A stretch of DNA of 26,593 nt from a virus. The translations under genes were made by a program, and so were the position numbers. The DNA is taken from the IMG/VR virus record IMGVR_UViG_3300046463_000836, positions 1-26,593 of that record. One strand, 5' to 3'. How positions within the stretch are numbered: position 1 is the first letter of the stretch; each line of letters begins with the position of its first letter. The notes under the pieces are model-generated. The model searched no databases and had not been told where the DNA came from. It saw nothing but the letters and a program-made list of their open reading frames with translations. Below are positions 16,056 to 23,927 of the stretch, piece after piece.

Positions 16056-17485
16056 CCGCACTGACGCTCTATGGCTCAAATGTTGCCTCAACAACGCTCT
16101 CGACCGCGTGTAAACTAAGCACGACCACAGGTGGCACGGAAACCTCGAATACCACGACTGCACCAAACGATGCAACGCAGAACTATATGGAAGTGCTGAG
16201 CCAGGGCGGGACCGGGACTGATAATGCAAGCATTCCAGCCCCAACGGGCAAGGGTTGGCTGTTCGATGTCACAACACTCGAAGGTCAAACGATTGCAACT
16301 GGAAATTGGTCAGCCGTCATTAGGCAAAATGACACGGCCAATTTCACGGCGGTCACTTTCCTCTTGAGGGCGTGGAAGCGGTCATCAGGTGGCACGTATA
16401 CATCTATAGGAACACTCACACTGACCGGGCAGAGTATGAGTTCGACAACGACGGCGTATACGTTGCCGTCCACATCGTTTAGCACCGTCTCGTTTGCTAC
16501 TGGAGACAAGCTCTATTGTGATCTGTTCATTTTGCCGACAACCGGGCACTGGGCGGGCGATCCGATCAAGAATTTCTTGAGCAATAGCGGGACCGCCGGC
16601 GTAGTCAATGACTTTGTGGTCACAACGCCAGGATATAGCCCGACTGCTGCGGATAAGAAATACATCACACGTTTCTTTCAGTTTGCAGTCGCTGACAAGA
16701 AGTTCGCGACTCGCTTCAATCAGCAGATTGCAGTACAGAAGAAGTTCGCAACTCGCTTCAACTCTGCTGATTATCACAAAAAATACGCCACGCGCTTTTT
16801 TCAGTATGTAACTGCTGATAAGAAGTTCGCGACTCGCTTCAAGCAGTATGTGGCCACGCAAAAATCATACGCCACGCGCTTCAACCAGTACGACCCGACC
16901 AGCACGACGCAGATGCTCTATGACGATCTGCACACACAATACAATCGCTTACGTGCATCTGCTCTCAACAGCCAGATCACCACGCTGGCATTTGTGTATT
17001 ATCCGCCAGCGGTTGTACTCAGCGAGCATAGTGTGCCGGGAGAGCTTGATGTGCTCCTAGCAGGGGAGACCATAGACGAGATCCATGCACTACGAAGCGT
17101 GCAGGATGTTACAGATTTCATCGAGGAGTATATGGGAGCAACAACACTTTACGTTCAGCCAAGCCAGCTCATCACTGCAACCAGCGGCAATAGCGGGCCG
17201 CTCTCTGTCAGCGGCTTCAAAGAGCTTGCAGTTGACATCAATATCTCTGGGAAGCAGGGGACGAGTCCGACTATACAGTTCTACATCGATCGTATCGATG
17301 CGGCCAACGTAGCCAACAACCTCTGGACAAGTAGCAGCTTCACCACGAGACCACAGGCGGTCAGCAAAGATCTTGGAGCTGGTCTCTCCAGTCAGTCACT
17401 AGCGGGAATTATTCAGTACCGTTGGGTGATTGGTGGAACGTCCACGCCTGGATGGACATTCAGTGTTTCTTTGATAGCAAAATAA
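16052..17485 (+). CDS. Tail protein with six KK(F/Y)ATRF repeats (GTG start)
   Basis: The product has 477 residues and starts at GTG 16052, overlapping the previous stop. Residues 1-190 are a beta-rich domain (GKGWLFDVTTLEGQ, FTAVTFLLRAWKRSSGG). Residues ~200-291 hold six repeats of about 14 residues built on KKFATRF or KKYATRF. The rest comprises a helical segment (MLYDDLHTQYNRLRASALN), a strand-rich section and a final sandwich (FKELAVDINISGKQG). The repeat block may form a fibrous or trimeric linker between tail tip and fibre. Adjacent genes encode tail-tip and fibre proteins. I know of no function for the repeat. Confidence 0.8.
   Translation: MTALTLYGSNVASTTLSTACKLSTTTGGTETSNTTTAPNDATQNYMEVLSQGGTGTDNASIPAPTGKGWLFDVTTLEGQTIATGNWSAVIRQNDTANFTAVTFLLRAWKRSSGGTYTSIGTLTLTGQSMSSTTTAYTLPSTSFSTVSFATGDKLYCDLFILPTTGHWAGDPIKNFLSNSGTAGVVNDFVVTTPGYSPTAADKKYITRFFQFAVADKKFATRFNQQIAVQKKFATRFNSADYHKKYATRFFQYVTADKKFATRFKQYVATQKSYATRFNQYDPTSTTQMLYDDLHTQYNRLRASALNSQITTLAFVYYPPAVVLSEHSVPGELDVLLAGETIDEIHALRSVQDVTDFIEEYMGATTLYVQPSQLITATSGNSGPLSVSGFKELAVDINISGKQGTSPTIQFYIDRIDAANVANNLWTSSSFTTRPQAVSKDLGAGLSSQSLAGIIQYRWVIGGTSTPGWTFSVSLIAK
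16646..16894 (+). repeat. Six-copy ~42-bp coding repeat, KK(F/Y)ATRF motif
   Basis: Successive units begin at residue 202 with spacings of 14, 14, 13, 14 and 14 codons: KKYITRF, KKFATRF, KKFATRF, KKYATRF, KKFATRF, KSYATRF. Nucleotide copies such as AAGAAGTTCGC(A/G)ACTCGCTTC are close but not identical, and codons differ more in some units, so selection acts on the protein. Confidence 0.9.
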
Positions 17486-17508
17486 CCCTTGCAAGGGAGG
17501 TTTGTTTT

Positions 17509-18270
17509 ATGAGTGATTATTCAGCGGCAACAATCGGATACAACAAAGGCACGGACGCAAGCCCAGACTGGTCAGGTACCGAGATTGCTACCGGGGGAAC
17601 ATCAGGGGCGAATGAGTTCCGCTGGTGTGCAAGTGGAGCAGGCGGCGTTTCTACTGCCTCTGCCAACTGGCCAGGCTACGCGCGTCCTGGGTCTGCGGGT
17701 GCTGTGCCTGAGTTGTGGGCATTCTCAGCCGACACCACGGGCTTAAAGGTCGCGACGTATGATGGTACCAATGCAAAAGCCAATGTGTTTCGGTTCCATT
17801 TGACCAATGATGGAACGGCAGCCTCAGCGCCGCAATTCTCGTTTTTCGCGACCACCAGCTTACCAACACCGGTTGCAGGCACGCAACCAAGCTCACCATC
17901 TACTGACGGCTCAGGGATTGTGAATGGCCAGTCATCGGATACCAGCTCACATGCCTACGCGAAAATCAACGCGTATGGGCAAGGCATTACGAGCGGGGGG
18001 ACGCAACAGACGCCAAGCGCAGGGAGCGTGGGCACGCTGCCAACCGCAACCACACAAAACACAGCCGGGGCGGCAACGCCCGGAAGCGCCGCATGGCTGA
18101 CGACATGGCAAGACGCACAAGGCTGGACCGATTACATCTTGGGTGGCGCAACGTGGCAAGCCCTGACGCTAGTGTATTGGTACTTTTCCATGATCCTGTT
18201 CTCAGGACCGAATCTTTGCCTGGGCACCAACATCGGACCTATTCAGGTCCTACAGTACAACTATACCTAG
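17509..18270 (+). CDS. Putative tail fibre/appendage protein
   Basis: The product has 253 residues from ATG 17509, which has GGGAGG eight bases upstream. The open frame reaches farther up (to 17422), but that part overlaps the previous gene and lacks a ribosome site. The sequence is low in charge and rich in Gly, Ser, Thr and Ala (TGGTSGANEFRWCASGAGG), with a Pro/Ser/Thr linker around residues 120-200. It ends in an aromatic C terminus (QALTLVYWYFSMILF). Composition and neighbours suggest a fibre or tip accessory protein. No family is recognised. Confidence 0.75.
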   Translation: MSDYSAATIGYNKGTDASPDWSGTEIATGGTSGANEFRWCASGAGGVSTASANWPGYARPGSAGAVPELWAFSADTTGLKVATYDGTNAKANVFRFHLTNDGTAASAPQFSFFATTSLPTPVAGTQPSSPSTDGSGIVNGQSSDTSSHAYAKINAYGQGITSGGTQQTPSAGSVGTLPTATTQNTAGAATPGSAAWLTTWQDAQGWTDYILGGATWQALTLVYWYFSMILFSGPNLCLGTNIGPIQVLQYNYT

Positions 18271-18281
18271 AAGAGGTGCAT

Positions 18282-18773
18282 ATGCTCTTAACGCCGCTTT
18301 TACAACAATCATACTGGCAAGTCGTCTTGTCCACTGGTCGCAGGCTGAGTGAACGAGACATCTTGTCCAATCCGCAAACACAGGAACCGCATCCTCGCAG
18401 ACCGGCGGACTGGACGCTCGACCTGATCAGCACAGACGATATCTTGAAGGTCAAGGAAGTCCACTTGATTTATCCTGGCTTCCTGACCAGGCCCGCTGCA
18501 CTCAAGATCATGGAGCCTGGCACTGTGTTCCAATTCAAGACAGCTTCAGCCATGGCATTTGGGGCAAATGAGCGAAGGATGGAAGCCCAGGTCATCGGGA
18601 GGATCGATGACAAAGCCACGGGGGAATGTACGTGTTGGATCTGGGATCGAGTTCTTGGTCTTATCTCCTACAAGACCAATATCGGGATGGGCGATAAGAC
18701 ATTCGGGAGCTGGCATCCCCGCATTGCGCCCATACAATCGCTTGCCCATAGCGTCATCGGGTTGCGGTTATGA
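18282..18773 (+). CDS. Hypothetical tail-region protein
   Basis: The product has 163 residues. ATG 18282 follows AGAAGAGGTG; in-frame upstream ATGs fall inside the preceding gene. It is richer in charged and aromatic residues than its neighbours (TLDLISTDDILKVKEVHLIYPG and CTCWIWDRVLGL as key parts) and looks like a compact globular domain rather than a fibre. Co-directional packing in the fibre block suggests a structural or assembly role, such as a fibre chaperone. That is inference; I recognise no motif. Confidence 0.7.
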   Translation: MLLTPLLQQSYWQVVLSTGRRLSERDILSNPQTQEPHPRRPADWTLDLISTDDILKVKEVHLIYPGFLTRPAALKIMEPGTVFQFKTASAMAFGANERRMEAQVIGRIDDKATGECTCWIWDRVLGLISYKTNIGMGDKTFGSWHPRIAPIQSLAHSVIGLRL

Positions 18774-18804
18774 CAGTAGGACGAGGAAAGGAGCACAATA
18801 CACG

Positions 18805-19248
18805 ATGACATCGTATGGAACAACGCCAGTAGGCGATGATTCGGTACCTTTATCTTCTGCATGGGTGCCCGGCGGTGTCAATCCGGTCCCAGTCGGTGGA
18901 TCAGCCGGATATACCGATGGAGCCAGGACCTATACGCACGCCGCAATCAATGATATAGAGCCGTCAGGCTACATTGCGCTCACGAGTCCAGCAGCCACGA
19001 CCACCGCCAATACAGATACGCCCTATACCTTTAGTAGCCAGGTGAACCATGTCATTTTACAGAACAATACGAGCGCTCTTCTGCACTTTGCGTTCGACGT
19101 GGCCGCTACCAATGGCTCATTAGTGCTCCAGCCTGGCGCATTCCTTATATATGCAAAACGGGTGACGGTCGTGCATCTCCTGACCGTGGCTGCACAAAAC
19201 GTCAATGGCTCGGCTGCTGGGAATATCGTGCTGCTAGGAGTCAATTAA
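18805..19248 (+). CDS. Small beta-rich virion protein before the tailspike
   Basis: The product has 147 residues from ATG 18805, with GAAAGGAG upstream. The longer open frame (from 18559) would overlap the previous gene heavily. The C-terminal part, VNHVILQNNTSALLHFAFDV followed by GSLVLQPGAFLIY (key residues), resembles small phage proteins that form a beta sandwich and attach to virion or fibre. The stop overlaps the tailspike start (TAATG), so the two are probably made together and may interact. Confidence 0.7.
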   Translation: MTSYGTTPVGDDSVPLSSAWVPGGVNPVPVGGSAGYTDGARTYTHAAINDIEPSGYIALTSPAATTTANTDTPYTFSSQVNHVILQNNTSALLHFAFDVAATNGSLVLQPGAFLIYAKRVTVVHLLTVAAQNVNGSAAGNIVLLGVN

Positions 19249-20684
19249 TGCCGACACAACTCTTCCAGCAACACGCGCCCACTGTTGTCAACGTCAAAGA
19301 TTTCCCAGTTCTGGGCGACGGGATACATGACGAGACGAGTGGCATTCAGGCTGCACTCGCATCATTGCCGACGGTAACAGTGTACGCAAATCCGACCAAC
19401 AATACAGGATCAAGCGCGGTGTTCCACAAAGGCGCGCTGTTTTTCCCACCCGGTACGTATAAGATCGGGAGCAGCGGGGACATCGGCAATATTGGGCCGT
19501 TTGTGTCGCTCCTCGGCCCGGATCACAACAGCGTCGTTCTCGACTACCATGGCTCAGGTGATGCGATCCGGCTCTACAACAGTGTCAACCCAACAAGTGG
19601 GACATTTGACACGCTTGCTGGGTGGGCTGGCAAGATTGATGGCCTGACCATCGACGGGACTAATGCCAGTGCAGGAGCCAAGGGCCTGCACTACGGAGAC
19701 ACCGAAGGCGGCGTACTGGGGCCAGACCTGCATATTCGCAATTTTAGTGGGTCAGGGTCCGTGGGTCTGTACATGGATAATTCCGTGAGCTGGACGGAAA
19801 ACATATGGAGCCGTGTAACAATTTTCAATTGCAAGACGGCAGTGATCTTCGACGTGACCAGTGCCGGGGCTAGCTTCAGTTTCGAGTACAATCATTTGAT
19901 ATTCAAGATCTACGCATTCTCTGGCCAGAACGGCGTTGTTCTGCAAAACGGCGCGTGGTTCAGGAACGGCTCATTGTCGGTGCTTGGCAACTTTGAGCTT
20001 GCCACATCTCCACAGAGCAATTCCTGCCTGACGATAACCGGGAATTATAATGGGGGCCAGCCCTATTCTCAGCTCACCTTGTCACGCTTGGATATCCAAG
20101 TAGAGACGAACAGCACGCTGCTGAGTGGCACCAATCCACCGACAACGATCACCTATGGCGATGTGCTCAACAATGCCATTTACAATTGCGTTGGCGTCCT
20201 CAACTTTGGCGAATTATGGAATGCATCGAATTGGTCCGTTGCAAACAGTTTTGCAGGCGGTAATTTTACCTTTATGGGGCAAACCAACGGTGACACTAAT
20301 ATAGGGCCAGACGTACACGGGGCATTCGCCGCACTGGGTGCAATCATTTATAGTCCATCGCAGGGCTTTTCCAATGGCGGTATGCCCCTGTGGCAAGGTG
20401 ATTTCTTCACGGTCACTTTAACCCAGAATATGACGGTGGCGTTGCAGCACAACACCGCAGGCCCCCAGCGCAAAACATTTCTCTTCACGCAGGCAGCGTC
20501 AGGCGGGCCGTACACGGTCACCTGGCCGAAGCCCGGAAGCCCAACCACAAGCAGTCCTGCCGTGTATTGGGCGGGCGGCACGGCTCCAACGATGACCGCG
20601 ACAGCCGGGGCAACTGATATGTATGCCCTCGAAACCATGGATGGCATTCACTGGTATGGTAGAACGTCGCAAAACATGTCGTGA
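19248..20684 (+). CDS. Tailspike/tail fibre with pectate-lyase-like beta-helix
   Basis: The product has 478 residues. Residues ~13-75 show the entry motif of right-handed beta-helix proteins of the pectate lyase superfamily family 3 type: VNVKDFPVLGDGIHDETSGI, then GALFFPPGTYKI. Regular beta-helix-like turns follow (IDGLTIDGTNASAGAKGLHY, LHIRNFSGSGSVGLYMDN), and a distinct C-terminal domain from about residue 380 ends in the last gene of the tail block. In phages such proteins bind, and often cut, surface polysaccharide. Whether this one is catalytic cannot be seen. The TAATG overlap couples it to the preceding gene. Confidence 0.85.
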   Translation: MPTQLFQQHAPTVVNVKDFPVLGDGIHDETSGIQAALASLPTVTVYANPTNNTGSSAVFHKGALFFPPGTYKIGSSGDIGNIGPFVSLLGPDHNSVVLDYHGSGDAIRLYNSVNPTSGTFDTLAGWAGKIDGLTIDGTNASAGAKGLHYGDTEGGVLGPDLHIRNFSGSGSVGLYMDNSVSWTENIWSRVTIFNCKTAVIFDVTSAGASFSFEYNHLIFKIYAFSGQNGVVLQNGAWFRNGSLSVLGNFELATSPQSNSCLTITGNYNGGQPYSQLTLSRLDIQVETNSTLLSGTNPPTTITYGDVLNNAIYNCVGVLNFGELWNASNWSVANSFAGGNFTFMGQTNGDTNIGPDVHGAFAALGAIIYSPSQGFSNGGMPLWQGDFFTVTLTQNMTVALQHNTAGPQRKTFLFTQAASGGPYTVTWPKPGSPTTSSPAVYWAGGTAPTMTATAGATDMYALETMDGIHWYGRTSQNMS

Positions 20685-20685
20685 T

Positions 20686-20707
20686 GCTGTTCCATATATG
20701 GAACAGC
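20686..20707. repeat. Perfect 22-bp palindrome between tailspike and lysis genes
   Basis: Half-site GCTGTTCCATA is followed without a gap by its reverse complement. It starts two bases after the tailspike stop and ends before the AAGGAGGT of the lysis cassette. It may be a protein-binding site, or in RNA a hairpin of about nine pairs. No T tract follows, so it is not a clear terminator. Confidence 0.8.
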
Positions 20708-20736
20708 TACGAGAGGAAGGAAGGAGGTCTAGGAGC

Positions 20737-21063
20737 ATGCAGCCACCCGATCCGCTGACAGCGATATTATTTCGACTCACTGGCGTGGAAGAAAACGTCA
20801 AAGAGTTGCAAACGAAGCTCAACTTCTATGTTCCCGAACGGGAAAACGACTTGAAGTTGAAGAATATTCTTGACTCTCTGACCCACATCGGCGGCAATCT
20901 ACAGGAAGTCAAAGACGCCTACAAAGAGCTCAGCAACAAGCTTATAGAGCAGCAGGATAATCAGAATAAAGTACAGATCCGCGTCCTGCTCGGTGCAATC
21001 TCGACCGTGGTTACAGCTCTCGGCGGTGTCCTGGTTGGCTATATCACGCATTTTTTTCGATGA
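20737..21063 (+). CDS. XhlA-like haemolysin/holin-associated membrane protein
   Basis: The product has 108 residues from ATG 20737, with AAGGAGGT at 20720-20727 and a second AGGAG just before. Upstream in-frame ATGs fall within the tailspike gene or palindrome. The N-terminal ~80 residues form a charged coiled coil (VEENVKELQTKLNFY, LQEVKDAYKELSNKLIEQQ). One membrane helix (~83-105, LLGAISTVVTALGGVLVGYI) ends the protein. This architecture matches XhlA, which works with a holin and an amidase in PBSX-type lysis. It opens the lysis cassette. Confidence 0.75.
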   Translation: MQPPDPLTAILFRLTGVEENVKELQTKLNFYVPERENDLKLKNILDSLTHIGGNLQEVKDAYKELSNKLIEQQDNQNKVQIRVLLGAISTVVTALGGVLVGYITHFFR

Positions 21064-21076
21064 GGGAGGAGGAAAA

Positions 21077-21676
21077 ATGAAGATGGATAATCTAAAAAAG
21101 ATACGCAGGCTCTTTTGCATCATTGTGCCATTCGTTCTCGTGCTTTCTCTGCTCCTGATCGGCTTTCAGTCAATCCTGGTCATCCAAGGGAGCACCGCAC
21201 TTGCCATCGATAATGCTGGTTTGCAGCGCTCACGCTCAACGGCTATTGCCAAGAATGCGCTCATCCTGGCGTATCGCACAGACATAAAAGAGCGCGTACA
21301 GGCCATCAGCGATCTCCAAGTGATTGTGCCACTCTTTGAGCAAGAGCAAGGCGTGCTCAACAGCTACAGACCAACAGACATCCAACTGCTAATGAGCTCA
21401 TCACGCTCGGATTATCTCGCTTTAGATGCTGCACTCAAGTCCATCATTCTGCACCAGGACCGACCAATTGATCAAATTCAGGTCGACATCATTTTGGCAC
21501 ACACAACATCCTACAACGTGGCCATCAATCAGGTGGTTATCGCCATCCAGAACCATGTAGATGACGAGGTCCGTATGCTCTTCCTCATCGAGGTGGTGAT
21601 AGATGCATTACTCATCATTCTGGCAATTGTGCTCTTTGTGAGTGTTTTACGTATGACGAAGGAGAAAAAGATATGA
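21077..21676 (+). CDS. Membrane protein with PilJ/NarX-like sensor domain, no output domain
   Basis: The product has 199 residues from ATG 21077, preceded by GGGAGGAGG. Topology appears to be N-in/C-in with TM1 ~12-34, an external helical domain ~36-165, TM2 ~168-192 and a 7-residue basic tail. Just after TM1, AIDNAGLQRSRSTAIAKNAL matches the 'iN-AG-qRm-sqr-ak-al' element of the PilJ N-terminal and NarX-type sensor domains. Chromosomal relatives continue into HAMP and kinase or chemotaxis output; here there is nothing after TM2. It lies between an XhlA-like gene and a peptidase gene with an ATGA overlap. It may regulate lysis, block receptors, or act as a holin-like protein. Function is unproven. 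Confidence 0.65.
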   Translation: MKMDNLKKIRRLFCIIVPFVLVLSLLLIGFQSILVIQGSTALAIDNAGLQRSRSTAIAKNALILAYRTDIKERVQAISDLQVIVPLFEQEQGVLNSYRPTDIQLLMSSSRSDYLALDAALKSIILHQDRPIDQIQVDIILAHTTSYNVAINQVVIAIQNHVDDEVRMLFLIEVVIDALLIILAIVLFVSVLRMTKEKKI

Positions 21677-22416
21677 ATGCACAACACATTTACAATTTAC
21701 ATGCTCAATTACCAGACATTCGAGATCATGAATATGAAGCCCCTGAAGGCATTGTTCTACCTACGGAGGTAGACTACCGTCCTATCTGCATACCCGCATT
21801 CGATCAGCTTCAATTAGGCTCCTGTACATCCCAGAGCGCCATATTCGCTCTCTGGTTTGCTGCTCACAAGCAAGGTGAGCAAGCAGTGATGCTTTCGCGG
21901 CTCATGCATTATTATCTTGCGCGCTCGAACAAACGCAAGGATACAGGCTCTACTGTCAGACAATCGGTCAAGGTGGCCGTCAAGTATGGTGTGTGTCCTG
22001 AGACGGAATGGCCGTATGACATCACTCAATTCACGAAAAAACCGCCACAAGCCTGCTACGATGACGCCGCACAACATGAAGCGAAGGAGTATAAGGCTGT
22101 TGCCCAGGACATGACAACGATGAAAACGTGCTTAGCCTCTGGCTACCCTATCCTTATCGGATTTACGGTCTACACCAGTTTCGAGAGCCAGGCCGTCGCG
22201 TCAACTGGAATTATGCCTCTGCCTCAGAAAACCGAAAGCGTCTTAGGTGGTCATGCGGTCTCTCTTGTCGGTTATCAGGATGATACGCAGTGTTTCATTG
22301 CGAGAAACTCCTGGAGTGCATCATGGGGTGACAATGGGTATTTCTATATGCCCTACGAGTATGCCCTTAGCCCGAAATTATCTACTGATTTCTGGATGAT
22401 TCAAACCGTATCCTAA
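21673..22416 (+). CDS. Papain-like (C1A) cysteine peptidase
   Basis: The product has 247 residues. The catalytic set is complete: Gln45 and Cys51 in QLQLGSCTSQSA (Q at Cys minus 6, as in papain), His194 in LGGHAVSLVGY, and Asn212 in ARNSWSASWGDNGYF. The opening LPDIRDHEYEAP and VDYRP follow the pattern of bacterial C1A enzymes without a long propeptide. There is no signal peptide, so it would act in the cytoplasm, on lysis, or after release through the holin. It overlaps the PilJ-like gene (ATGA) and precedes the endolysin by 13 bases. The substrate could be peptide cross-links, cell-surface protein or a phage protein; the sequence does not tell. Confidence 0.9.
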   Translation: MNAQHIYNLHAQLPDIRDHEYEAPEGIVLPTEVDYRPICIPAFDQLQLGSCTSQSAIFALWFAAHKQGEQAVMLSRLMHYYLARSNKRKDTGSTVRQSVKVAVKYGVCPETEWPYDITQFTKKPPQACYDDAAQHEAKEYKAVAQDMTTMKTCLASGYPILIGFTVYTSFESQAVASTGIMPLPQKTESVLGGHAVSLVGYQDDTQCFIARNSWSASWGDNGYFYMPYEYALSPKLSTDFWMIQTVS

Positions 22417-22429
22417 AGGAATATATATA

Positions 22430-23434
22430 ATGCAAGATCCACAATCAGTATGGATACCAAATAATAATTTCTTTGTCGGGCGTAATGCCAATAGAGCATA
22501 TTATATTATCCTCCATGGCACGGCTGGGGGTACAAGTGCGACAGGTATAGCCAACTACTTCAAGTCTACAGAAGGCACTACCAGCCCCGTTTCATCTCAT
22601 TACATCATCGATCAGGCGGGTACTATCGTCTGCTGTGTCGCGGAGGAGAACAGCGCGTGGGCCAATGGAGCATATTCAATAGGCCATGATCCATGGTGGA
22701 ACATAAACGAAAATCCAAATCACCTGACAATATCAATTGAGCATGTGAAGCAAAACGCGGATAATGGCAACCAGCTCACGCCCTTGCAGCAACAAGCTTC
22801 ATTTGGCCTTGTCCAGCGAATCTGCCAACGCTGGAGTATCCCGATGCAATCTGCTACCGTACGAGGCGGTATTACTGGCCATTACTCAATTGATCCCGTA
22901 AACCGTAGCAATTGTCCAGGCCCGTATCCCTGGCAGGCACTCTGGACTTTCCTGCAAGGAGGAAACAATACTATGCTTGATTTGACTGATCCCGTTGTCG
23001 CCAGATACTTTACGGATGGTGGCAATGGCACATGGAAGTGTAATAATGGCGTGATTTTGCTTGGTGGAAATCTTACCTTCTACCGCTCCAACGGTGGCCC
23101 AGCTCTGCTCGGTCTGCCCCTGGCTAATGAGATTCATCTTGCCCAATATCCCAATACAGCCATTGTCCCCTGTGAACGAGCATTGATTGTTTATGATCCG
23201 AATCGCGTCATTGATCATCCACCGATGGACGGTCCCTGCTACTTGCTTCATATCAACGCTGGTATCGGACAACAGATCGTTGCCAAGGCACTGACCGATC
23301 CACTGAACACACAAATAGCGGCATTGCAGGCTCAGCTTAAGAAAATACCGTCTCTCTTAGGCATGCCGACCCAGATAGAGGATTATAAGCAGCGATTGCA
23401 GCAAATATATGAACTATCGAGGATACCATCATGA
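22430..23434 (+). CDS. Endolysin: N-acetylmuramoyl-L-alanine amidase (Amidase_2) with C-terminal domain
   Basis: The product has 334 residues. Residues ~20-175 are an Amidase_2/T7-lysozyme-like domain that cuts the bond between muramic acid and the stem peptide. Zinc ligands appear to be His29 (YIILHGTAGG), His151 (ITGHYSIDP) and Cys162 (NRSNCPGPYPW), with Glu104 in the conserved SIEH. Residues ~183-260 form a second domain (LDLTDPVVARYFTDGG, GPALLGLPLANE), likely wall-binding. The end is a coiled coil (IAALQAQLKKI, EDYKQRLQQIYEL). There is no signal peptide, so release depends on a holin. The start ATG 22430 follows TAAAGGA. Confidence 0.95.
   Translation: MQDPQSVWIPNNNFFVGRNANRAYYIILHGTAGGTSATGIANYFKSTEGTTSPVSSHYIIDQAGTIVCCVAEENSAWANGAYSIGHDPWWNINENPNHLTISIEHVKQNADNGNQLTPLQQQASFGLVQRICQRWSIPMQSATVRGGITGHYSIDPVNRSNCPGPYPWQALWTFLQGGNNTMLDLTDPVVARYFTDGGNGTWKCNNGVILLGGNLTFYRSNGGPALLGLPLANEIHLAQYPNTAIVPCERALIVYDPNRVIDHPPMDGPCYLLHINAGIGQQIVAKALTDPLNTQIAALQAQLKKIPSLLGMPTQIEDYKQRLQQIYELSRIPS
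22956..23434 (+). promoter_or_regulatory. Internal ribosome site and in-frame ATG for endolysin C-terminal part
   Basis: AAGGAGG at 22956-22962 lies ten bases before ATG 22973, which is in frame with the amidase. The predicted extra product has 153 residues and begins MLDLTDPVVARYF exactly at the domain boundary. Some phage endolysins are known to make such separate binding-domain subunits, which assemble with the full-length enzyme. Confidence 0.6.
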
Positions 23435-23814
23435 TGGACATCTTCAGAAAAGCTCAAAAACATGCAAGTCTGACGCCTAGTGAGCGAGCACTGCTCAAGC
23501 TCTTATGGTCGCTCACCATCAACGGCCTCACCACTGGACTTCTTGCAGCTGGAGGCTACCTCATGGCTCCCGGTATGATCGATCTGCAAAACCTGGCCTA
23601 TATCGTGATCATTGCCGTTGTCTTCTCAATCGCTCATGGCGTCGCAAAGTACGTCTCAGCACATGGCGATCCACCGCTAGGAGCTGCTATAGACGTAGCG
23701 GTAACAGCAGCAGAGCAACGTGTACCACTGCCTCGTGTGCGCAATCCGGCATCGATGGACACGCTACCGAACGTGCCGATTACGCAGCCTCCACGACCGA
23801 CACAACATCTGTAA
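23431..23814 (+). CDS. Putative holin, two transmembrane segments
   Basis: The product has 127 residues. The N-terminal region is basic and helical (MMDIFRKAQKHASLTPSER). Two hydrophobic helices follow, ~24-45 (LWSLTINGLTTGLLAAGGYL) and ~52-76 (LQNLAYIVIIAVVFSIAHGV). The tail is Pro-rich and probably cytoplasmic. Size, topology and position right after the endolysin (ATGA overlap) fit a class II holin. ATG 23431 and ATG 23434 are both possible, and a choice of two neighbouring starts is known in some holins. No family-specific motif was seen, so this is a contextual call. Confidence 0.7.
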   Translation: MMDIFRKAQKHASLTPSERALLKLLWSLTINGLTTGLLAAGGYLMAPGMIDLQNLAYIVIIAVVFSIAHGVAKYVSAHGDPPLGAAIDVAVTAAEQRVPLPRVRNPASMDTLPNVPITQPPRPTQHL

Positions 23815-23821
23815 ACATACG

Positions 23822-23859
23822 AAAGACGCCTCGCTCAAACCAGTGAGCGAGGCGTCTTT
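23822..23859. terminator. Hairpin terminator between convergent operons
   Basis: A perfect 16-bp stem (arms 23822-23837 and 23844-23859) has a 6-base loop AACCAG. The arms begin AAA and end TTT, so each strand carries a short T run at the hairpin foot. It lies between the holin stop and the end of the minus-strand operon and probably serves both, although the T tracts are weak. The remaining 68 bases to 23928 show nothing else. Confidence 0.75.
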
Positions 23860-23927
23860 GGGGATACTGGACTAGGCCAACAACTGCCATTCATACTGTG
23901 TCGTTACGTTTATCTAATTCAATGCTA

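Noticed and set aside
18093-18281. Upstream extension of the 18282-18773 gene to an earlier ATG.
   Set aside because: It lies inside the preceding gene in another frame and lacks a Shine-Dalgarno site, whereas ATG 18282 has AGAAGAGG just before it.
20623-20736. Longer N terminus for the XhlA-like protein.
   Set aside because: The extra codons overlap the tailspike end and the palindrome. The strongest ribosome site (AAGGAGGT) points to ATG 20737.
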